Shown here: positions 37,857 through 47,250 of the stretch, in pieces
Position numbering within the stretch: position 1 is the stretch's first letter
Layout of the letters: every line of letters starts with the position of its first letter
NCBI GenBank assembly: GCA_902526175.1
Contig: CABZJY010000008.1
Location: 1 to 59,698, forward strand
Direction: 5' to 3'
Length of the DNA: 59,698 nucleotides
DNA from: an uncultured Alphaproteobacteria bacterium
GTDB taxonomy: Bacteria; Pseudomonadota; Alphaproteobacteria; Methylaequorales; Methylaequoraceae
Program-made: the position numbers and the translations under genes
The notes under the pieces: generated by a model
The model's input: only the letters and a program-made list of their open reading frames with translations
Databases searched by the model: none
Told to the model about the DNA's origin: nothing

Positions 37857-39281
37857 TTAGTTCATTGGGTGATTGTTCCAGAAACCATTTAATTTCATAG
37901 ATTTAATAAATTTCTTTTTATTACTCTTATACCTACTTGAATAATTTAAATTATTTGATATTAGCGAATTAAATATAGATTTTCCATTACTCTTTTTGTA
38001 AGAATAACATTTCTTTTTCGTTAATTTATATTTAAGTAATTTCATCTCTTTTGACAGTACAATCTCAAAATAGTTTATAAAATTATTTTCAACTTGATTT
38101 GGATAAAAGAAAAAGTCCTTTACTTTAATAATTGGCATATTCAAGTTTGCACTACCAAATTTTTTTAATAATTTATGGAAAATTTCTGACATTGTTACAT
38201 CCCAATCAAAAATATTTGAGTAAAGCAATTTATAGAAATTGTGATGTTTTTTTTTTAAATAATCTACGAATTGTTCTATAACTTTTTTTGAAACGACCTC
38301 ATTAATCCCGATTTTTTTTCTATCACTAGAGAATGATCTAAAAAACCCAGGCAATGAAGACGAGTTGATCAATTTATTAAGAACAAAATAGAGTATTTTA
38401 CTATTTTTTATAAATTGAAACTTTTTTTTTATAATTTCAATATCAAACTCCCTTAAAAAAACACCAGTTTTTCTATTTAACAAAACTAAATATAAGTTTG
38501 ATAAATTTAGAAAGCTAGTATCTGAGTCATTAATAATCATATGGTTTGATAAATTTTCAATCGTAATATTATCAAGCTTGTGCCACCAGCTTCCTGAAAA
38601 AATAAAATTTCTTGATATGCTTTCCCTAAATACTAAGTTTTCACATTTGCAAAAATCAGATATTATTATTTTTGAATTATCTGTCCTTTTAATATAGTTA
38701 TCTTTTACAGATGGAATGTCAAAGAATGTTTTAGATATTAGATTGTTATAATTTTTTAAGATTTCTCGTATTTCATATGTTTCAAAATTATCGGTATATT
38801 CAGAAAATTTTTTTTCTCTATTTAATAGAAAAATAAATTCTCTGTTTTTTGAAAATAAAATTTCGTTTGCTGTGATATTGTAATGCTCAAACATGTCAAC
38901 TAGCTGTCCTATAGCCTTTATTCTTGATTGTCTACTTACTTTCCGCCTCAAATCGAAAAAACCAGGATGGAATTCTATAAGTTTTTTTTCTTTAAGTATT
39001 TTAATTCCCTCAATTGTTAAAGAAGAAATCCGGTTAGGATTATATCTTGAATTTGCCTTGTAACCTCTTTTAGACATAGAAACACTTAGAAACTGAGAGG
39101 GGGATTCCTTCCACGCAGCAAACAAATCGGTTATTAAAAATTTCAAATGTTTTTTTTTAATTGGACTGATTGTTTTTAGACCAAGATTATCTAAGTCTTC
39201 GTCTTTAATGCTCTCAATTTTTTTTTGAAAATCTATATTCCTGCTAAAATTATAATCTAATTGATCCTTCACAGTTTTCAT
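37857..39281 (-). CDS. Degenerate family A polymerase-like protein, phage/plasmid-type
   Basis: A 474-residue basic protein. Its N-terminal third (45-120) looks like a winged helix. The middle and C-terminal parts resemble a widespread alphaproteobacterial and phage family with palm-like motifs. FSGSWWHKL (228-236) corresponds to the family's GGRFYGGWWQ. IINDSDTSFLNLSNLY (249-264) corresponds to INGEPTVELDYSGLH (motif A). ILYFVLNKLINSSS (296-309) corresponds to the K..N.MLNA helix. MPIIKVKDFFFYP (382-394) corresponds to IPVLPIHDSF (motif C). The motif A aspartate is Asn259 here and HDS is KDF, so catalysis is probably lost. This assignment is from memory of the family and needs a profile search. 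Confidence 0.5.
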   Translation of the reverse strand: MKTVKDQLDYNFSRNIDFQKKIESIKDEDLDNLGLKTISPIKKKHLKFLITDLFAAWKESPSQFLSVSMSKRGYKANSRYNPNRISSLTIEGIKILKEKKLIEFHPGFFDLRRKVSRQSRIKAIGQLVDMFEHYNITANEILFSKNREFIFLLNREKKFSEYTDNFETYEIREILKNYNNLISKTFFDIPSVKDNYIKRTDNSKIIISDFCKCENLVFRESISRNFIFSGSWWHKLDNITIENLSNHMIINDSDTSFLNLSNLYLVLLNRKTGVFLREFDIEIIKKKFQFIKNSKILYFVLNKLINSSSLPGFFRSFSSDRKKIGINEVVSKKVIEQFVDYLKKKHHNFYKLLYSNIFDWDVTMSEIFHKLLKKFGSANLNMPIIKVKDFFFYPNQVENNFINYFEIVLSKEMKLLKYKLTKKKCYSYKKSNGKSIFNSLISNNLNYSSRYKSNKKKFIKSMKLNGFWNNHPMN

Positions 39282-39325
39282 ATTATAAAATCATACAATT
39301 AAAAAAAATTTTTTCAAATTTTATC

Positions 39326-39604
39326 ATGTCTGTTTTAGGTTATTTTTTACATGAATTTCTAAATTTATATGGATATTGCATAATAATTTATGTTTTATTA
39401 AACATCCTAATTTCATTCGCTATTATCAATCAATCAAATAATTTAGTAAATATAATTATGAATTTCTTATACAGCATTATTGAGCCTCTGCTTAATAAAA
39501 TCAGAAAAGTAGTTCCAAACTTTGGAAATATTGATATAACACCAATTATACTTCTAGTTGTATTAAAAACATTGCAATTTGCAATAATTAAGTATGGGAT
39601 TTAA
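39326..39604 (+). CDS. yggT: YggT family membrane protein
   Basis: A 92-residue protein with two membrane helices (about 10-33 and 72-90). The conserved YggT linker ends in YSIIEPLLNKIRKVVPNFGNIDITPIILL here (broken: EPLLNKIRKVVP, residues 52-63, then IDITPI). YggT proteins are linked to osmotic shock tolerance and to envelope or division functions, without a settled mechanism. It precedes folD by 2 bases on the same strand. Confidence 0.9.
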   Translation: MSVLGYFLHEFLNLYGYCIIIYVLLNILISFAIINQSNNLVNIIMNFLYSIIEPLLNKIRKVVPNFGNIDITPIILLVVLKTLQFAIIKYGI

Positions 39605-39606
39605 TT

Positions 39607-40503
39607 ATGGTTGAAAACAAAATAATTGATGGAAAAGAGATTGCATCAAAATTAAGGGAGAGAATAAGAGATCTTGGTAAAGAATTTAAAGATCAAACTT
39701 CAATAACCCCTGGACTTGCTGTGGTCTTAGTCGGAGAAAATCCTGCCAGCAAAGTTTATGTTAAAAATAAAATTAAGCAAACTGAAGAAGTTGGTTTTAA
39801 TTCTTATGAATATAAATTAGATGAATCTGTTAAAGAAACAGATTTATTAAACTTAATTTCTGAGTTAAATCTAAGCTCTAAAGTTAATGGAATTTTAGTA
39901 CAGCTCCCATTACCAAAACATATTAATTCTGAAAAAATTTTAGACTCAATATTACCTGAGAAGGATGTTGATGGTTTCCATGCTACTAATGTAGGTAAAC
40001 TATGGGGTGGACGTGATACTCTAGTGCCTTGTACTCCTTTAGGCTGTAGTATTATGTTAAATAAATTATTTGATGATCTTTCCGGAAAAAATGCGGTTGT
40101 TATTGGAAGATCTGATATTGTAGGAAAGCCAATGGCCTCTTTGCTTCTACAAAAAAATGCAACTGTCACAATTGTCCACTCAAGAACAAAAGATATCGAA
40201 AAAATTTGTAAAGCGGCTGATATACTTATCGCAGCTGTAGGAGTACCTGAGATGGTAAAAAAATCTTGGGTAAAGAAAGATGCAATCGTCATTGATGTTG
40301 GAATAAATAGAATCGAAAAAGATGGGAAAAATAAACTTGTGGGTGATGTTGACTATGTTGATGTGTTCGATGTCGTTTCTAAAATTACACCAGTTCCTGG
40401 GGGTGTAGGTCCAATGACAATTGCATGTCTTCTCTTAAATACACTAAATGCATCTCTTTCCCAAAAATCATTGCCTGGAATAAAGTTATCTTCGCTTTTT
40501 TAA
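39607..40503 (+). CDS. folD: Bifunctional methylenetetrahydrofolate dehydrogenase/cyclohydrolase
   Basis: A 298-residue FolD. SKVYVKNK (48-55) has the catalytic Tyr51 and Lys55. [11 protein letters not shown] and [14 protein letters not shown] are family signatures, [16 protein letters not shown] is the NADP site, and [15 protein letters not shown] ends the fold. It interconverts methylene-, methenyl- and formyl-tetrahydrofolate in the cytoplasm. It follows yggT, and its last 18 bases overlap the end of argG on the minus strand. Confidence 0.97.
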   Translation: MVENKIIDGKEIASKLRERIRDLGKEFKDQTSITPGLAVVLVGENPASKVYVKNKIKQTEEVGFNSYEYKLDESVKETDLLNLISELNLSSKVNGILVQLPLPKHINSEKILDSILPEKDVDGFHATNVGKLWGGRDTLVPCTPLGCSIMLNKLFDDLSGKNAVVIGRSDIVGKPMASLLLQKNATVTIVHSRTKDIEKICKAADILIAAVGVPEMVKKSWVKKDAIVIDVGINRIEKDGKNKLVGDVDYVDVFDVVSKITPVPGGVGPMTIACLLLNTLNASLSQKSLPGIKLSSLF

Positions 40504-41694
40504 AAGTTTCAGCCTTAACGCATTTAATTTTATAAAGCCCTCTGCATCAAATTGATCATAAATTTTATCAGATTCAAATGTAGAGATTTCATGATCATAA
40601 AGACTTTTCTCAGATTTTCTTTGGAGTATCTGAACATTTCCTTTATATAATTTCAATACGACACTTCCAGTGACTATTTTTTGACTTTCGTCAATCATTT
40701 TTTGAAGCATCACTCTTTCCGGGGAAAACCAAAACCCATTATACACTATCTCAGCATATTTTGACATTATCGAATCTTTTAAATGCTGAGAACCTTTGTC
40801 AAGAGTCAAGCTCTCGATCGCTCTTCTAGCGTGAAATAATATTGTCCCCCCAGGAGTTTCATAAACACCTCTTGATTTCATTCCAATATAACGATTCTCA
40901 ACAATGTCAATTCTTCCAATTCCATTTTTACCACCAATTTCATTAAGTTGGGTTAAAAGTTCTGCAGGAGATTTTTTCTTCTCGTTGATAGATACCGGAT
41001 CACCTTTTTCAAAATTTATTTGTATTTCTTGAGGTTTATCAGGAGCATTTTCTACAGAAACTGTTCTAGTAAGCATACTCTCATCATATCTTTCCCATGG
41101 GTCTTCAAGCGATTTACCTTCATATGAAGTGTGTAATAAGTTAGCATCCATTGAGTATGGCGGAGTATTTCTTTTATCTTCACTTACCTTGATATGATTT
41201 TTTTTTGCATAATCAAGTAATGATTGCCTGGAATCTAAATCCCATACTCTCCATGGTGCAATAACTATAATGTTTGGATTTTGTGAATAATAACCCAATT
41301 CAAATCTAATTTGGTCATTTCCTTTACCTGTTGAGCCATGTGATACACAGTTTGCTCCAATCTTTTTTGCTATCTCGATTTGTTTTTTTGCAATTAATGG
41401 GCGAGCTATTGCTGTACCTAACAAATATGTTCCCTCATAAACTGCATTTGCTCTAAACATGGGGAATACATAATCCTTTACAAATTCTTCTCTAAGATCT
41501 TCAATAAAAATTTGTTTTACACCAAGATTACTTGCAACATCTTTTGCTTTGCTTACTTCACCAATTTGTCCAATGTCAGCAGTAAATGTGGCAACTTCGC
41601 AAGAATACTTTTCTTGTAACCATTTTAGAATTACCGATGTATCTAGCCCACCTGAAAAAGCTAAAACAATTTTTTTAATCCTTTTCTTTTTCAT
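40486..41694 (-). CDS. argG: Argininosuccinate synthase
   Basis: A 402-residue ArgG. The ATP-pyrophosphatase loop AFSGGLDTS (12-20) is intact, and [34 protein letters not shown] and [19 protein letters not shown] are family blocks. It joins citrulline and aspartate in arginine synthesis. It follows an IalB-family gene by 9 bases on the same strand. Its C-terminal codons overlap folD by 18 bases. Confidence 0.97.
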   Translation of the reverse strand: MKKKRIKKIVLAFSGGLDTSVILKWLQEKYSCEVATFTADIGQIGEVSKAKDVASNLGVKQIFIEDLREEFVKDYVFPMFRANAVYEGTYLLGTAIARPLIAKKQIEIAKKIGANCVSHGSTGKGNDQIRFELGYYSQNPNIIVIAPWRVWDLDSRQSLLDYAKKNHIKVSEDKRNTPPYSMDANLLHTSYEGKSLEDPWERYDESMLTRTVSVENAPDKPQEIQINFEKGDPVSINEKKKSPAELLTQLNEIGGKNGIGRIDIVENRYIGMKSRGVYETPGGTILFHARRAIESLTLDKGSQHLKDSIMSKYAEIVYNGFWFSPERVMLQKMIDESQKIVTGSVVLKLYKGNVQILQRKSEKSLYDHEISTFESDKIYDQFDAEGFIKLNALRLKLLKKRR

Positions 41695-41703
41695 GAAATA
41701 AGA

Positions 41704-42237
41704 TTATTTCTTACACGCTTCATTAATTTTTTGGTATGCTTTGCTAAAACCAAGCAATGAATAAGTGTCAGAAGTAATTGTTCCTCGAGATGAAGTTCCT
41801 TTCACTCTCATCTTTAAAGATGTTTTCATTGTATTTATTATCTTTAAATCTTCAGCAACACTGAAACTCCACGCTCTTGAACCAGATGTAAATAATTGAA
41901 ATTTTAGGTCTCCGATAATTACTTCTGGGTTACTTCCTTGTTTATAATTGTAACCTGTTACAATACTAAATTCATTAAACTTATCTTGACCTGGAAGATG
42001 AGTAATTATTGAAAAAACTTCACCTCTCTTTTTATAGTCTCCTTCTTCTTTTTTAGGCTTTGAAACAGCCATACACGCAAGGTTTCTACCTTCTCCCTCT
42101 GAATAAGCAGTCCAGTCTTTAAATTTTCCTATTTGTTTTAATTCTGAATCACTTGGTAACATTATTAATAATGCAAGAATAACTAAGATTTGTTTTTTAT
42201 TAATTAACTTTTTTTTGAACATAATTTTTATTGACAT
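41704..42237 (-). CDS. Invasion associated locus B (IalB) family protein
   Basis: A 177-residue secreted protein. The N-terminus to about residue 32 is basic then hydrophobic and serves as a signal peptide. The mature part has the IalB pattern: GKFKDWTAYSEGEGRNLACMAVSKPKKEEG (split here as FKDWTAYSEGEG and CMAVSKPKKEEG), KKRGEVFSIITH, then FQLFTSGSRAWS and a terminal Cys. IalB proteins are alphaproteobacterial periplasmic or outer-membrane-associated proteins of poorly known role. MFKKKL at residue 6 is an alternative start. It lies just before argG. Confidence 0.87.
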   Translation of the reverse strand: MSIKIMFKKKLINKKQILVILALLIMLPSDSELKQIGKFKDWTAYSEGEGRNLACMAVSKPKKEEGDYKKRGEVFSIITHLPGQDKFNEFSIVTGYNYKQGSNPEVIIGDLKFQLFTSGSRAWSFSVAEDLKIINTMKTSLKMRVKGTSSRGTITSDTYSLLGFSKAYQKINEACKK

Positions 42238-42279
42238 AAATATTATAAAATTGCAAGAAGAGAAACCAAGAAAGACAAT

Positions 42280-43131
42280 ATGAATTTAATATATCAAAAA
42301 AAAACAGGTATTATTTACATGGTAACATCATGCCTATTTTTTTCAATTTTAGCTGGCTTGATAAAATTTATTGGAAATGAAATACATGCTTTTCAACAAG
42401 CTTTTTTCCGAAATATATTTAGCATAATTTTAATTGGTCCGCTGGTTTTATATTCAGGAAGAAATATTTTGAAAACTAATAAGATGTGGTTATTACTTCT
42501 AAGAAGTTTCTTTGGCTCTTTAACAATGGTACTTTTGTTTTTGTCATATACATTAATACCACTGAGTCAGGCAATAACCATAAGTTTTACAACACCATTA
42601 TTTATCTTTTTGGGGGGAATTATTTTTTTTAAAGAAAAAGCAAATCTATTTAAAATCTTAGCCTTACTATTTGGTTTTTTATTTACTATTATAGCATTGG
42701 ACCCAACAATAAACATCTCATTTGGGTGTTATGTAGGGTTGTTCGCTGCAATATGTCACGCGATAGCAGGATTAATTGTAAAGGAACTTACAAAAACGGA
42801 AAGTGTTTTATCACTTATGTTTTTTATGGTAATCTTTATGTCGCTTTTTACATTTATCCCTGCACTGGTCTATTGGGAGATTCCTAAATTTAAAGTAACT
42901 TGGTTTTATTTGTTCTTACTTGCTTTAGTTGGAACACTTGGAAATTATTTTTGGACTTCAGCATTAAGTAAAAGTGATGTGACTGAAGTAATGCCTTACG
43001 ATTTCACTAAACTAGTTTTTGCTTCATTAATAGGCTTATTTTTTTTTAATGAGCAATTAGAAATAAGGATTTTAATCTCAGGAATAGGTATTATTGTATG
43101 TAATTTAATATTAACTAAAAATCTCAAGTGA
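42280..43131 (+). CDS. EamA/DMT superfamily transporter (copy 1)
   Basis: A 283-residue membrane protein with ten helices arranged as two EamA repeats, each of about 140 residues. FQQAFFRNIFSIILIGPLV and PLSQAITISFTTPLFIFLGGIIFFKEK (each shown in part) are typical of RhaT/YdcZ-like drug/metabolite carriers. It may export or import a small metabolite; the substrate cannot be told. It overlaps a paralogous carrier by 4 bases (GTGA), so the two are translated together. Confidence 0.88.
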   Translation: MNLIYQKKTGIIYMVTSCLFFSILAGLIKFIGNEIHAFQQAFFRNIFSIILIGPLVLYSGRNILKTNKMWLLLLRSFFGSLTMVLLFLSYTLIPLSQAITISFTTPLFIFLGGIIFFKEKANLFKILALLFGFLFTIIALDPTINISFGCYVGLFAAICHAIAGLIVKELTKTESVLSLMFFMVIFMSLFTFIPALVYWEIPKFKVTWFYLFLLALVGTLGNYFWTSALSKSDVTEVMPYDFTKLVFASLIGLFFFNEQLEIRILISGIGIIVCNLILTKNLK

Positions 43132-43997
43132 AATCTGTAACCTTTCAAATATTAAGTTCTTTTTTTTTTTCACTTTTAGGAATGGAGATTAAATATTTTT
43201 CAAATCAAATAAATATTGAAAGTATTGTTTTTTATAGATGTTTACTAGGTTTTATTATTGTTTCACTAATTATATTAATTAAAGAAAAGAGAATGACATC
43301 ATTAAAAACAAAAAATTTAAAAATTCATATTTTGCGTGCATCTTTTGGAACCTGCGCAATGTTATTTGGATATTCCTCATTATTATATATTCCATTGGCT
43401 CAAGCAACTGCAATCGGTTTCACTAAGACCTTTTTTGTTATTCTTCTTGCAACCCTTTTTTTAAAAGAAAAATTCGAGAAATCAAATCTAATTCTGGCAA
43501 TTTTTGGGTTCTTTGGAGTATATTTTTCAATAAGTCCAGATGATATTAATCATATCTATGGATCATTTCTATGCTTATCAGCAGCTTTGTGTGTGGCTTG
43601 TGGAATTATTTCGATAAGTTATCTATCAAAAAAAGAAGAAACTCTAACTATTTTGTTTTATCATTCATTCATATCTACAATAATAACACTTATCATTTTT
43701 AGATCCTCGCTTGATTATTTGTCTCTGTCTAATTATTTCGGTGTAATTTTAATATGTATAACTGCTCTGAGCGGTCAATACTTTAATATAAAAAGTTATA
43801 AAAATGGCAAGACTTCAAAAATAATTATTATTGGATATACAAGAATTTTTTTTTCTTTTTTACTAGGTTATTTTGCCTTCAATGAAAAATTAGATTTCAG
43901 CCAACTCTTTGGTCTTTTAATAATTATTTTAACAACTTTATCAACACTGAAAATAAACAAAAAAATTAGGGACAAGGATAAGGATTCTCTTGGTTGA
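43128..43997 (+). CDS. EamA/DMT superfamily transporter (copy 2)
   Basis: A 289-residue ten-helix EamA protein starting from GTG at 43128 inside the stop of the first copy. YIPLAQATAIGFTKTFFVI is the conserved end of repeat 1 and matches PLSQAITISFTTPLF in copy 1. The pair may form a heterodimer or have split substrates. The 3' end overlaps the aldo/keto reductase gene on the opposite strand by 32 bases. Confidence 0.87.
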   Translation: MKSVTFQILSSFFFSLLGMEIKYFSNQINIESIVFYRCLLGFIIVSLIILIKEKRMTSLKTKNLKIHILRASFGTCAMLFGYSSLLYIPLAQATAIGFTKTFFVILLATLFLKEKFEKSNLILAIFGFFGVYFSISPDDINHIYGSFLCLSAALCVACGIISISYLSKKEETLTILFYHSFISTIITLIIFRSSLDYLSLSNYFGVILICITALSGQYFNIKSYKNGKTSKIIIIGYTRIFFSFLLGYFAFNEKLDFSQLFGLLIIILTTLSTLKINKKIRDKDKDSLG

Positions 43998-45006
43998 TTT
44001 TTTCAATTTCTGAAATTAGGTCATCATCTAAAGCTATCTCAAAAGAATTAATGTTTTCTTTTAACTGATCTATATTTGTGGCCCCAATTATATTACTTGT
44101 TACAAAATCTCTCGAATTAACAAATGCTAAGGCCATTTGACTTGGTGATAAGCCGGATTGTTTAGCAAGATTATTAAATTTTTTTGATTCTTTTTTACCC
44201 TTGTCTTTCGTGTATCTTGTAAACATGTCACCAAACAAAGTTAATCTTGCACCTTCTGGGAAGTTTTCATCATCATATTTCCCTGTCAACATTCCAAATG
44301 CTAGGGGTGAATATGCTAATAATCCACAGCTTTCCCTAATTGAGATTTCAGCCATACCAACTTCATAACTTCTATTCAATAATGAGTATGGATTTTGAAC
44401 AGAAACAACTCGAGGTAAATCATATTTATCAGATAATGATAAGAACTTCATAAGTCCCCAAGGTGTTTCATTAGATAATCCAATAAATCTTATTTTACCT
44501 TGCTTTACTAATTTATCAAGCACTTCAAGTTGTACTTTAATGTCTATAATGTCATTTTCTTCGTGATGTTCATACCCTAATTTTCCAAAAAAGTTAGCTT
44601 TTCTATCTGGCCAGTGTAATTGATATAGGTCTATATAATCTGTTTGAAGTCTTTTTAAACTTCCTTCAATTGCCTTGGTTATTTGATCTTCATTAAGTCT
44701 TGTTTCTTTGCCTCTGAACCATTTCATTCCAGATCTGCCAACAACTTTGGTCGCTAAAATAATTTTTTCTCTACATTTTTTATTTCGTAACCAATTCCCA
44801 ATTATAATTTCTGTACTTCCAAATGTTTCTTTTCTTGGAGGTACAGAATATAATTCAGCTGTATCAAAAAAATTAATGCCATTTTCAAGTGCATAGTCCA
44901 TTTGAGAGAAACCTTCCAATTCAGTATTTTGCTCACCCCAAGTCATTGTACCTAGACAAATCAGACTAACATCAACATTTGTTTTACCTAACTTCTTATA
45001 TTTCAT
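43966..45006 (-). CDS. Aldo/keto reductase, Tas-like
   Basis: A 346-residue aldo/keto reductase with the catalytic tetrad Asp48 (FFDTAELY), Tyr53, Lys87 (ATKVVGR) and His131 (YQLHWPD). Its extra segment FSQMDYALENG at the N-terminus and the loop SVPPRKETFG are characteristic of E. coli Tas. NADPH-dependent reduction of a carbonyl is expected. It is divergent from BI-1/YccA and its 3' end overlaps the second EamA gene. Confidence 0.92.
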   Translation of the reverse strand: MKYKKLGKTNVDVSLICLGTMTWGEQNTELEGFSQMDYALENGINFFDTAELYSVPPRKETFGSTEIIIGNWLRNKKCREKIILATKVVGRSGMKWFRGKETRLNEDQITKAIEGSLKRLQTDYIDLYQLHWPDRKANFFGKLGYEHHEENDIIDIKVQLEVLDKLVKQGKIRFIGLSNETPWGLMKFLSLSDKYDLPRVVSVQNPYSLLNRSYEVGMAEISIRESCGLLAYSPLAFGMLTGKYDDENFPEGARLTLFGDMFTRYTKDKGKKESKKFNNLAKQSGLSPSQMALAFVNSRDFVTSNIIGATNIDQLKENINSFEIALDDDLISEIEKINQENPYPCP

Positions 45007-45045
45007 GTAAATTGCCCATTGAATTATGAATAATCTAGCATAAAT

Positions 45046-45084
45046 AATGTAGTAATTTAAAGATAAATGTAGTAACTTTATCTT
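45046..45084. promoter_or_regulatory. Direct repeats and inverted repeat upstream of BI-1 gene
   Basis: AATGTAGTAA occurs at 45046-45055 and again at 45066-45075, exactly 20 bases apart (two helical turns). Overlapping this is an 8-bp inverted repeat AAGATAAA (45060-45067) and TTTATCTT (45077-45084). The set lies between divergent AKR and BI-1 genes, just before the AAGGAG ribosome binding site of BI-1, and looks like an operator. Confidence 0.45.
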
Positions 45085-45107
45085 AATTATTAACTAAGGA
45101 GTTTAAT

Positions 45108-45836
45108 ATGGCTTACGATTACGATAAAAGAGAGCAAACAATAACTGAAACTGGTATTGACGCTGGTCTTAAAGCTTATATGAATAAAGTATACAGTTTT
45201 ATGGCTGTTGGACTGGGTTTAACTGGTGCCGTTGCACATTTAGTTTCAAGCTTAGCTTTTGACTTCCAAACCAATACACTAACTAGTTTCGGTGCTACTT
45301 TATACGCATCTCCTCTTGCATTTATTATTATGCTGGCTCCACTTGGTTTCATGATTGCACTAAGTGTTGGTATAAACAAAATGAAAGAGTCAACAGTTCA
45401 AATACTTTTCTGGACTTTTGCCGCAGTAATGGGCTTGTCACTTTCTTCTATTTTTATACAATACACAGGCGAATCAATAGCAAGAGTATTTTTCATAACT
45501 TCTGGTGCTTTTGGTGCGCTTAGTTTGTACGGCTACACTACAAAAAAAGATCTTTCTGGTTGGGGTTCTTTTTTATTTATGGGGCTTATTGGTATATTAA
45601 TAGCTTCTATTGTTAACATTTTCTTAGGTAGCACAGCGCTACAATTTGCTATTTCAGTAATAGGTGTTCTTGTTTTTGCAGGTTTAACTGCCTATGATAC
45701 TCAGCAAATTAAGAATATGTATTTTCAAAGTGGTGGGAGTGATGGTAGATTAGCAATTATGGGGTCTTTAAGACTATACCTTGATTTCATTAATCTATTT
45801 ATAATGCTCATACAGCTTTTTGGTCAAAGAAGATAA
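45108..45836 (+). CDS. Bax inhibitor-1/YccA family membrane protein
   Basis: A 242-residue protein with a short cytoplasmic N-terminus (YDYDKREQTITETGID, then LKAYMNKVYSFMAVGLGL) and seven membrane helices. GLTAYDTQQIKNMY near 198-211 is the BI-1 signature containing a conserved Asp of the pH-sensing site. LYLDFINLFIMLIQLFGQRR is the usual C-terminus. BI-1 proteins act as pH-sensitive calcium leak channels or protease modulators. An AAGGAG lies 7 bases before the ATG and a hairpin terminator follows. Confidence 0.94.
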   Translation: MAYDYDKREQTITETGIDAGLKAYMNKVYSFMAVGLGLTGAVAHLVSSLAFDFQTNTLTSFGATLYASPLAFIIMLAPLGFMIALSVGINKMKESTVQILFWTFAAVMGLSLSSIFIQYTGESIARVFFITSGAFGALSLYGYTTKKDLSGWGSFLFMGLIGILIASIVNIFLGSTALQFAISVIGVLVFAGLTAYDTQQIKNMYFQSGGSDGRLAIMGSLRLYLDFINLFIMLIQLFGQRR

Positions 45837-45842
45837 TATTTA

Positions 45843-45876
45843 AGGTTGGCCAATTTTTTTGGTCAACCTACTTTTT
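45843..45876 (+). terminator. Rho-independent terminator after BI-1 gene
   Basis: AGGTTGGCCAA (45843-45853) and TTGGTCAACCT (45859-45869) form an 11-bp stem with one G-U pair and a 5-base loop, followed by a T-run (45872-45876). The next start codon (GTG, 45877) directly follows the T-run. Confidence 0.85.
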
Positions 45877-46497
45877 GTGAAAAACTTTAGTATATCAATA
45901 CCCTTTGTATTTCTTATGGTGTTTAGCAATTTATGCGCTTCAAATACCTCAAATATTTTATTTAATGTATATAGGAATAATGAAAATATTGGGTATCACA
46001 AGGTTGAAATTAATAGAGGCCAAGAAAATACCACAGCAAATGTAGAAATAAATTTTAAAGTTAAGTTCTTAGGTTTCACACTTTACGACTATTTTCATAT
46101 TAACTCTGAACAATGGAACAAAAATAGGCTCCAATCACTAAACGCAAGTACTGACAAAAACGGTAAAATATTAAAATGCGAATCAAAACAAGTATCTAAT
46201 GGTTTAATTCCTACAAGTTACTGGAATCACATTCTTGTCGAAGGAAAAAAAAATAAGAGTGTTTTAAATACACAGGATTGTTCATTAATATATCTTAACA
46301 TCAAGAATTTAGGTCCAGATACAATATATAATTCTAAATTAATGGCAACCAGATATAAGTTAACCGGTAAAGAAAGTAATGGTGAATATCTTGATATTGA
46401 CATTTGGTATGATGAAAATCTTGAATGGGTGAAAATGAGATTCTTAAAAGATGGTTCTGTAATCAATTATATTCTAGATGGATACGATGAAAAATAA
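45877..46497 (+). CDS. DUF6134 family secreted protein
   Basis: I start this at the GTG at 45877, giving 206 residues with signal peptide MKNFSISIPFVFLMVFSNLCA. The frame reaches a TTG at 45859, which lies inside the BI-1 terminator hairpin. The mature part has the DUF6134 order: NILFNVYRNNENIGYH, VNFKV-like strands, SEQWNKNRLQSLNA, TSYWNHIL and DIWYDENLEWVKMRF. It is a periplasmic beta-sandwich-like protein of unknown function. It overlaps the following SDR, and may belong with the lipid-modification genes beyond it. Confidence 0.78.
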   Translation: MKNFSISIPFVFLMVFSNLCASNTSNILFNVYRNNENIGYHKVEINRGQENTTANVEINFKVKFLGFTLYDYFHINSEQWNKNRLQSLNASTDKNGKILKCESKQVSNGLIPTSYWNHILVEGKKNKSVLNTQDCSLIYLNIKNLGPDTIYNSKLMATRYKLTGKESNGEYLDIDIWYDENLEWVKMRFLKDGSVINYILDGYDEK

Positions 46498-47242
46498 TAA
46501 AACAGTCTGGATAACTGGTGGAGGGACCGGAATTGGAAAATCAGTTACAGAACAGTTAGTAGATTTAGGTCACAATGTAATTATTAGTGGGCGTCGATTA
46601 AAAAATTTAAATAAAGTTAAATTATACGATAGCAAAAAAATTACTGTTAAAGTTTTGGATATTTGTTCAGCAAAAGATTGTAGAAAAGTTGTTAGAAGCA
46701 TTGATACTAAATTTGGGAGCATTGACCTTGTCATTTTAAATGCTGCAACATATAATCCTGGAAAAATTAATTTTGATAATCTAGAAAGTATAGAAAGTAT
46801 TTTAAATATTAATCTCATGGGACAGATTAATTGCTTAAGTACAATTCTTCCGATAATGAAACGACAAAAACATGGACATATAGTTTTTATGTCTTCACCA
46901 GCTGGGTATAAAGGTTTACCTAATTCTGGATTATATGGGGTTACAAAATCTGCCCTTACATTTTTGTCAGAAAGTTTATATCTGGAATTAGAAAGAAATA
47001 ATATTAAAGTTCAAGTAGTTAATCCTGGATTTATAAAAACACCAATGACTGATAAAAATAAATTCACAATGCCATTCATAATGAGTTCTGAGGAAGCGGC
47101 AAAAAGGCTTATCAAGGGGTTGGACACAGATACTTTTGAAATATCATTCCCTAAAAGACTAATAATACCCATGAAAATTCTACAACTACTTCCATATAGT
47201 TTATACTTCTTTTTGATGAGAAAACTTCTGAGGAGGATTTAG
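46487..47242 (+). CDS. Short-chain dehydrogenase/reductase linked to lipid cluster
   Basis: A classical SDR of 251-254 residues, starting at ATG 46487 (or 46478), both inside the DUF6134 gene. Counting from the upstream ATG, TGGGTGIG (13-20) binds the cofactor, and the catalytic residues are Ser140, Tyr153 (YGVTK) and Lys157. The usual NNAG is LNAA (88-90). The C-terminus is hydrophobic and basic (LLPYSLYFFLMRKLLRR), suggesting membrane contact. An SDR accompanies the Cfa-like/DUF1365/amine-oxidase genes in other proteobacteria, which lie convergent to it here. Confidence 0.88.
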   Translation: MKNNKTVWITGGGTGIGKSVTEQLVDLGHNVIISGRRLKNLNKVKLYDSKKITVKVLDICSAKDCRKVVRSIDTKFGSIDLVILNAATYNPGKINFDNLESIESILNINLMGQINCLSTILPIMKRQKHGHIVFMSSPAGYKGLPNSGLYGVTKSALTFLSESLYLELERNNIKVQVVNPGFIKTPMTDKNKFTMPFIMSSEEAAKRLIKGLDTDTFEISFPKRLIIPMKILQLLPYSLYFFLMRKLLRRI

Positions 47243-47250
47243 TATCCTAA

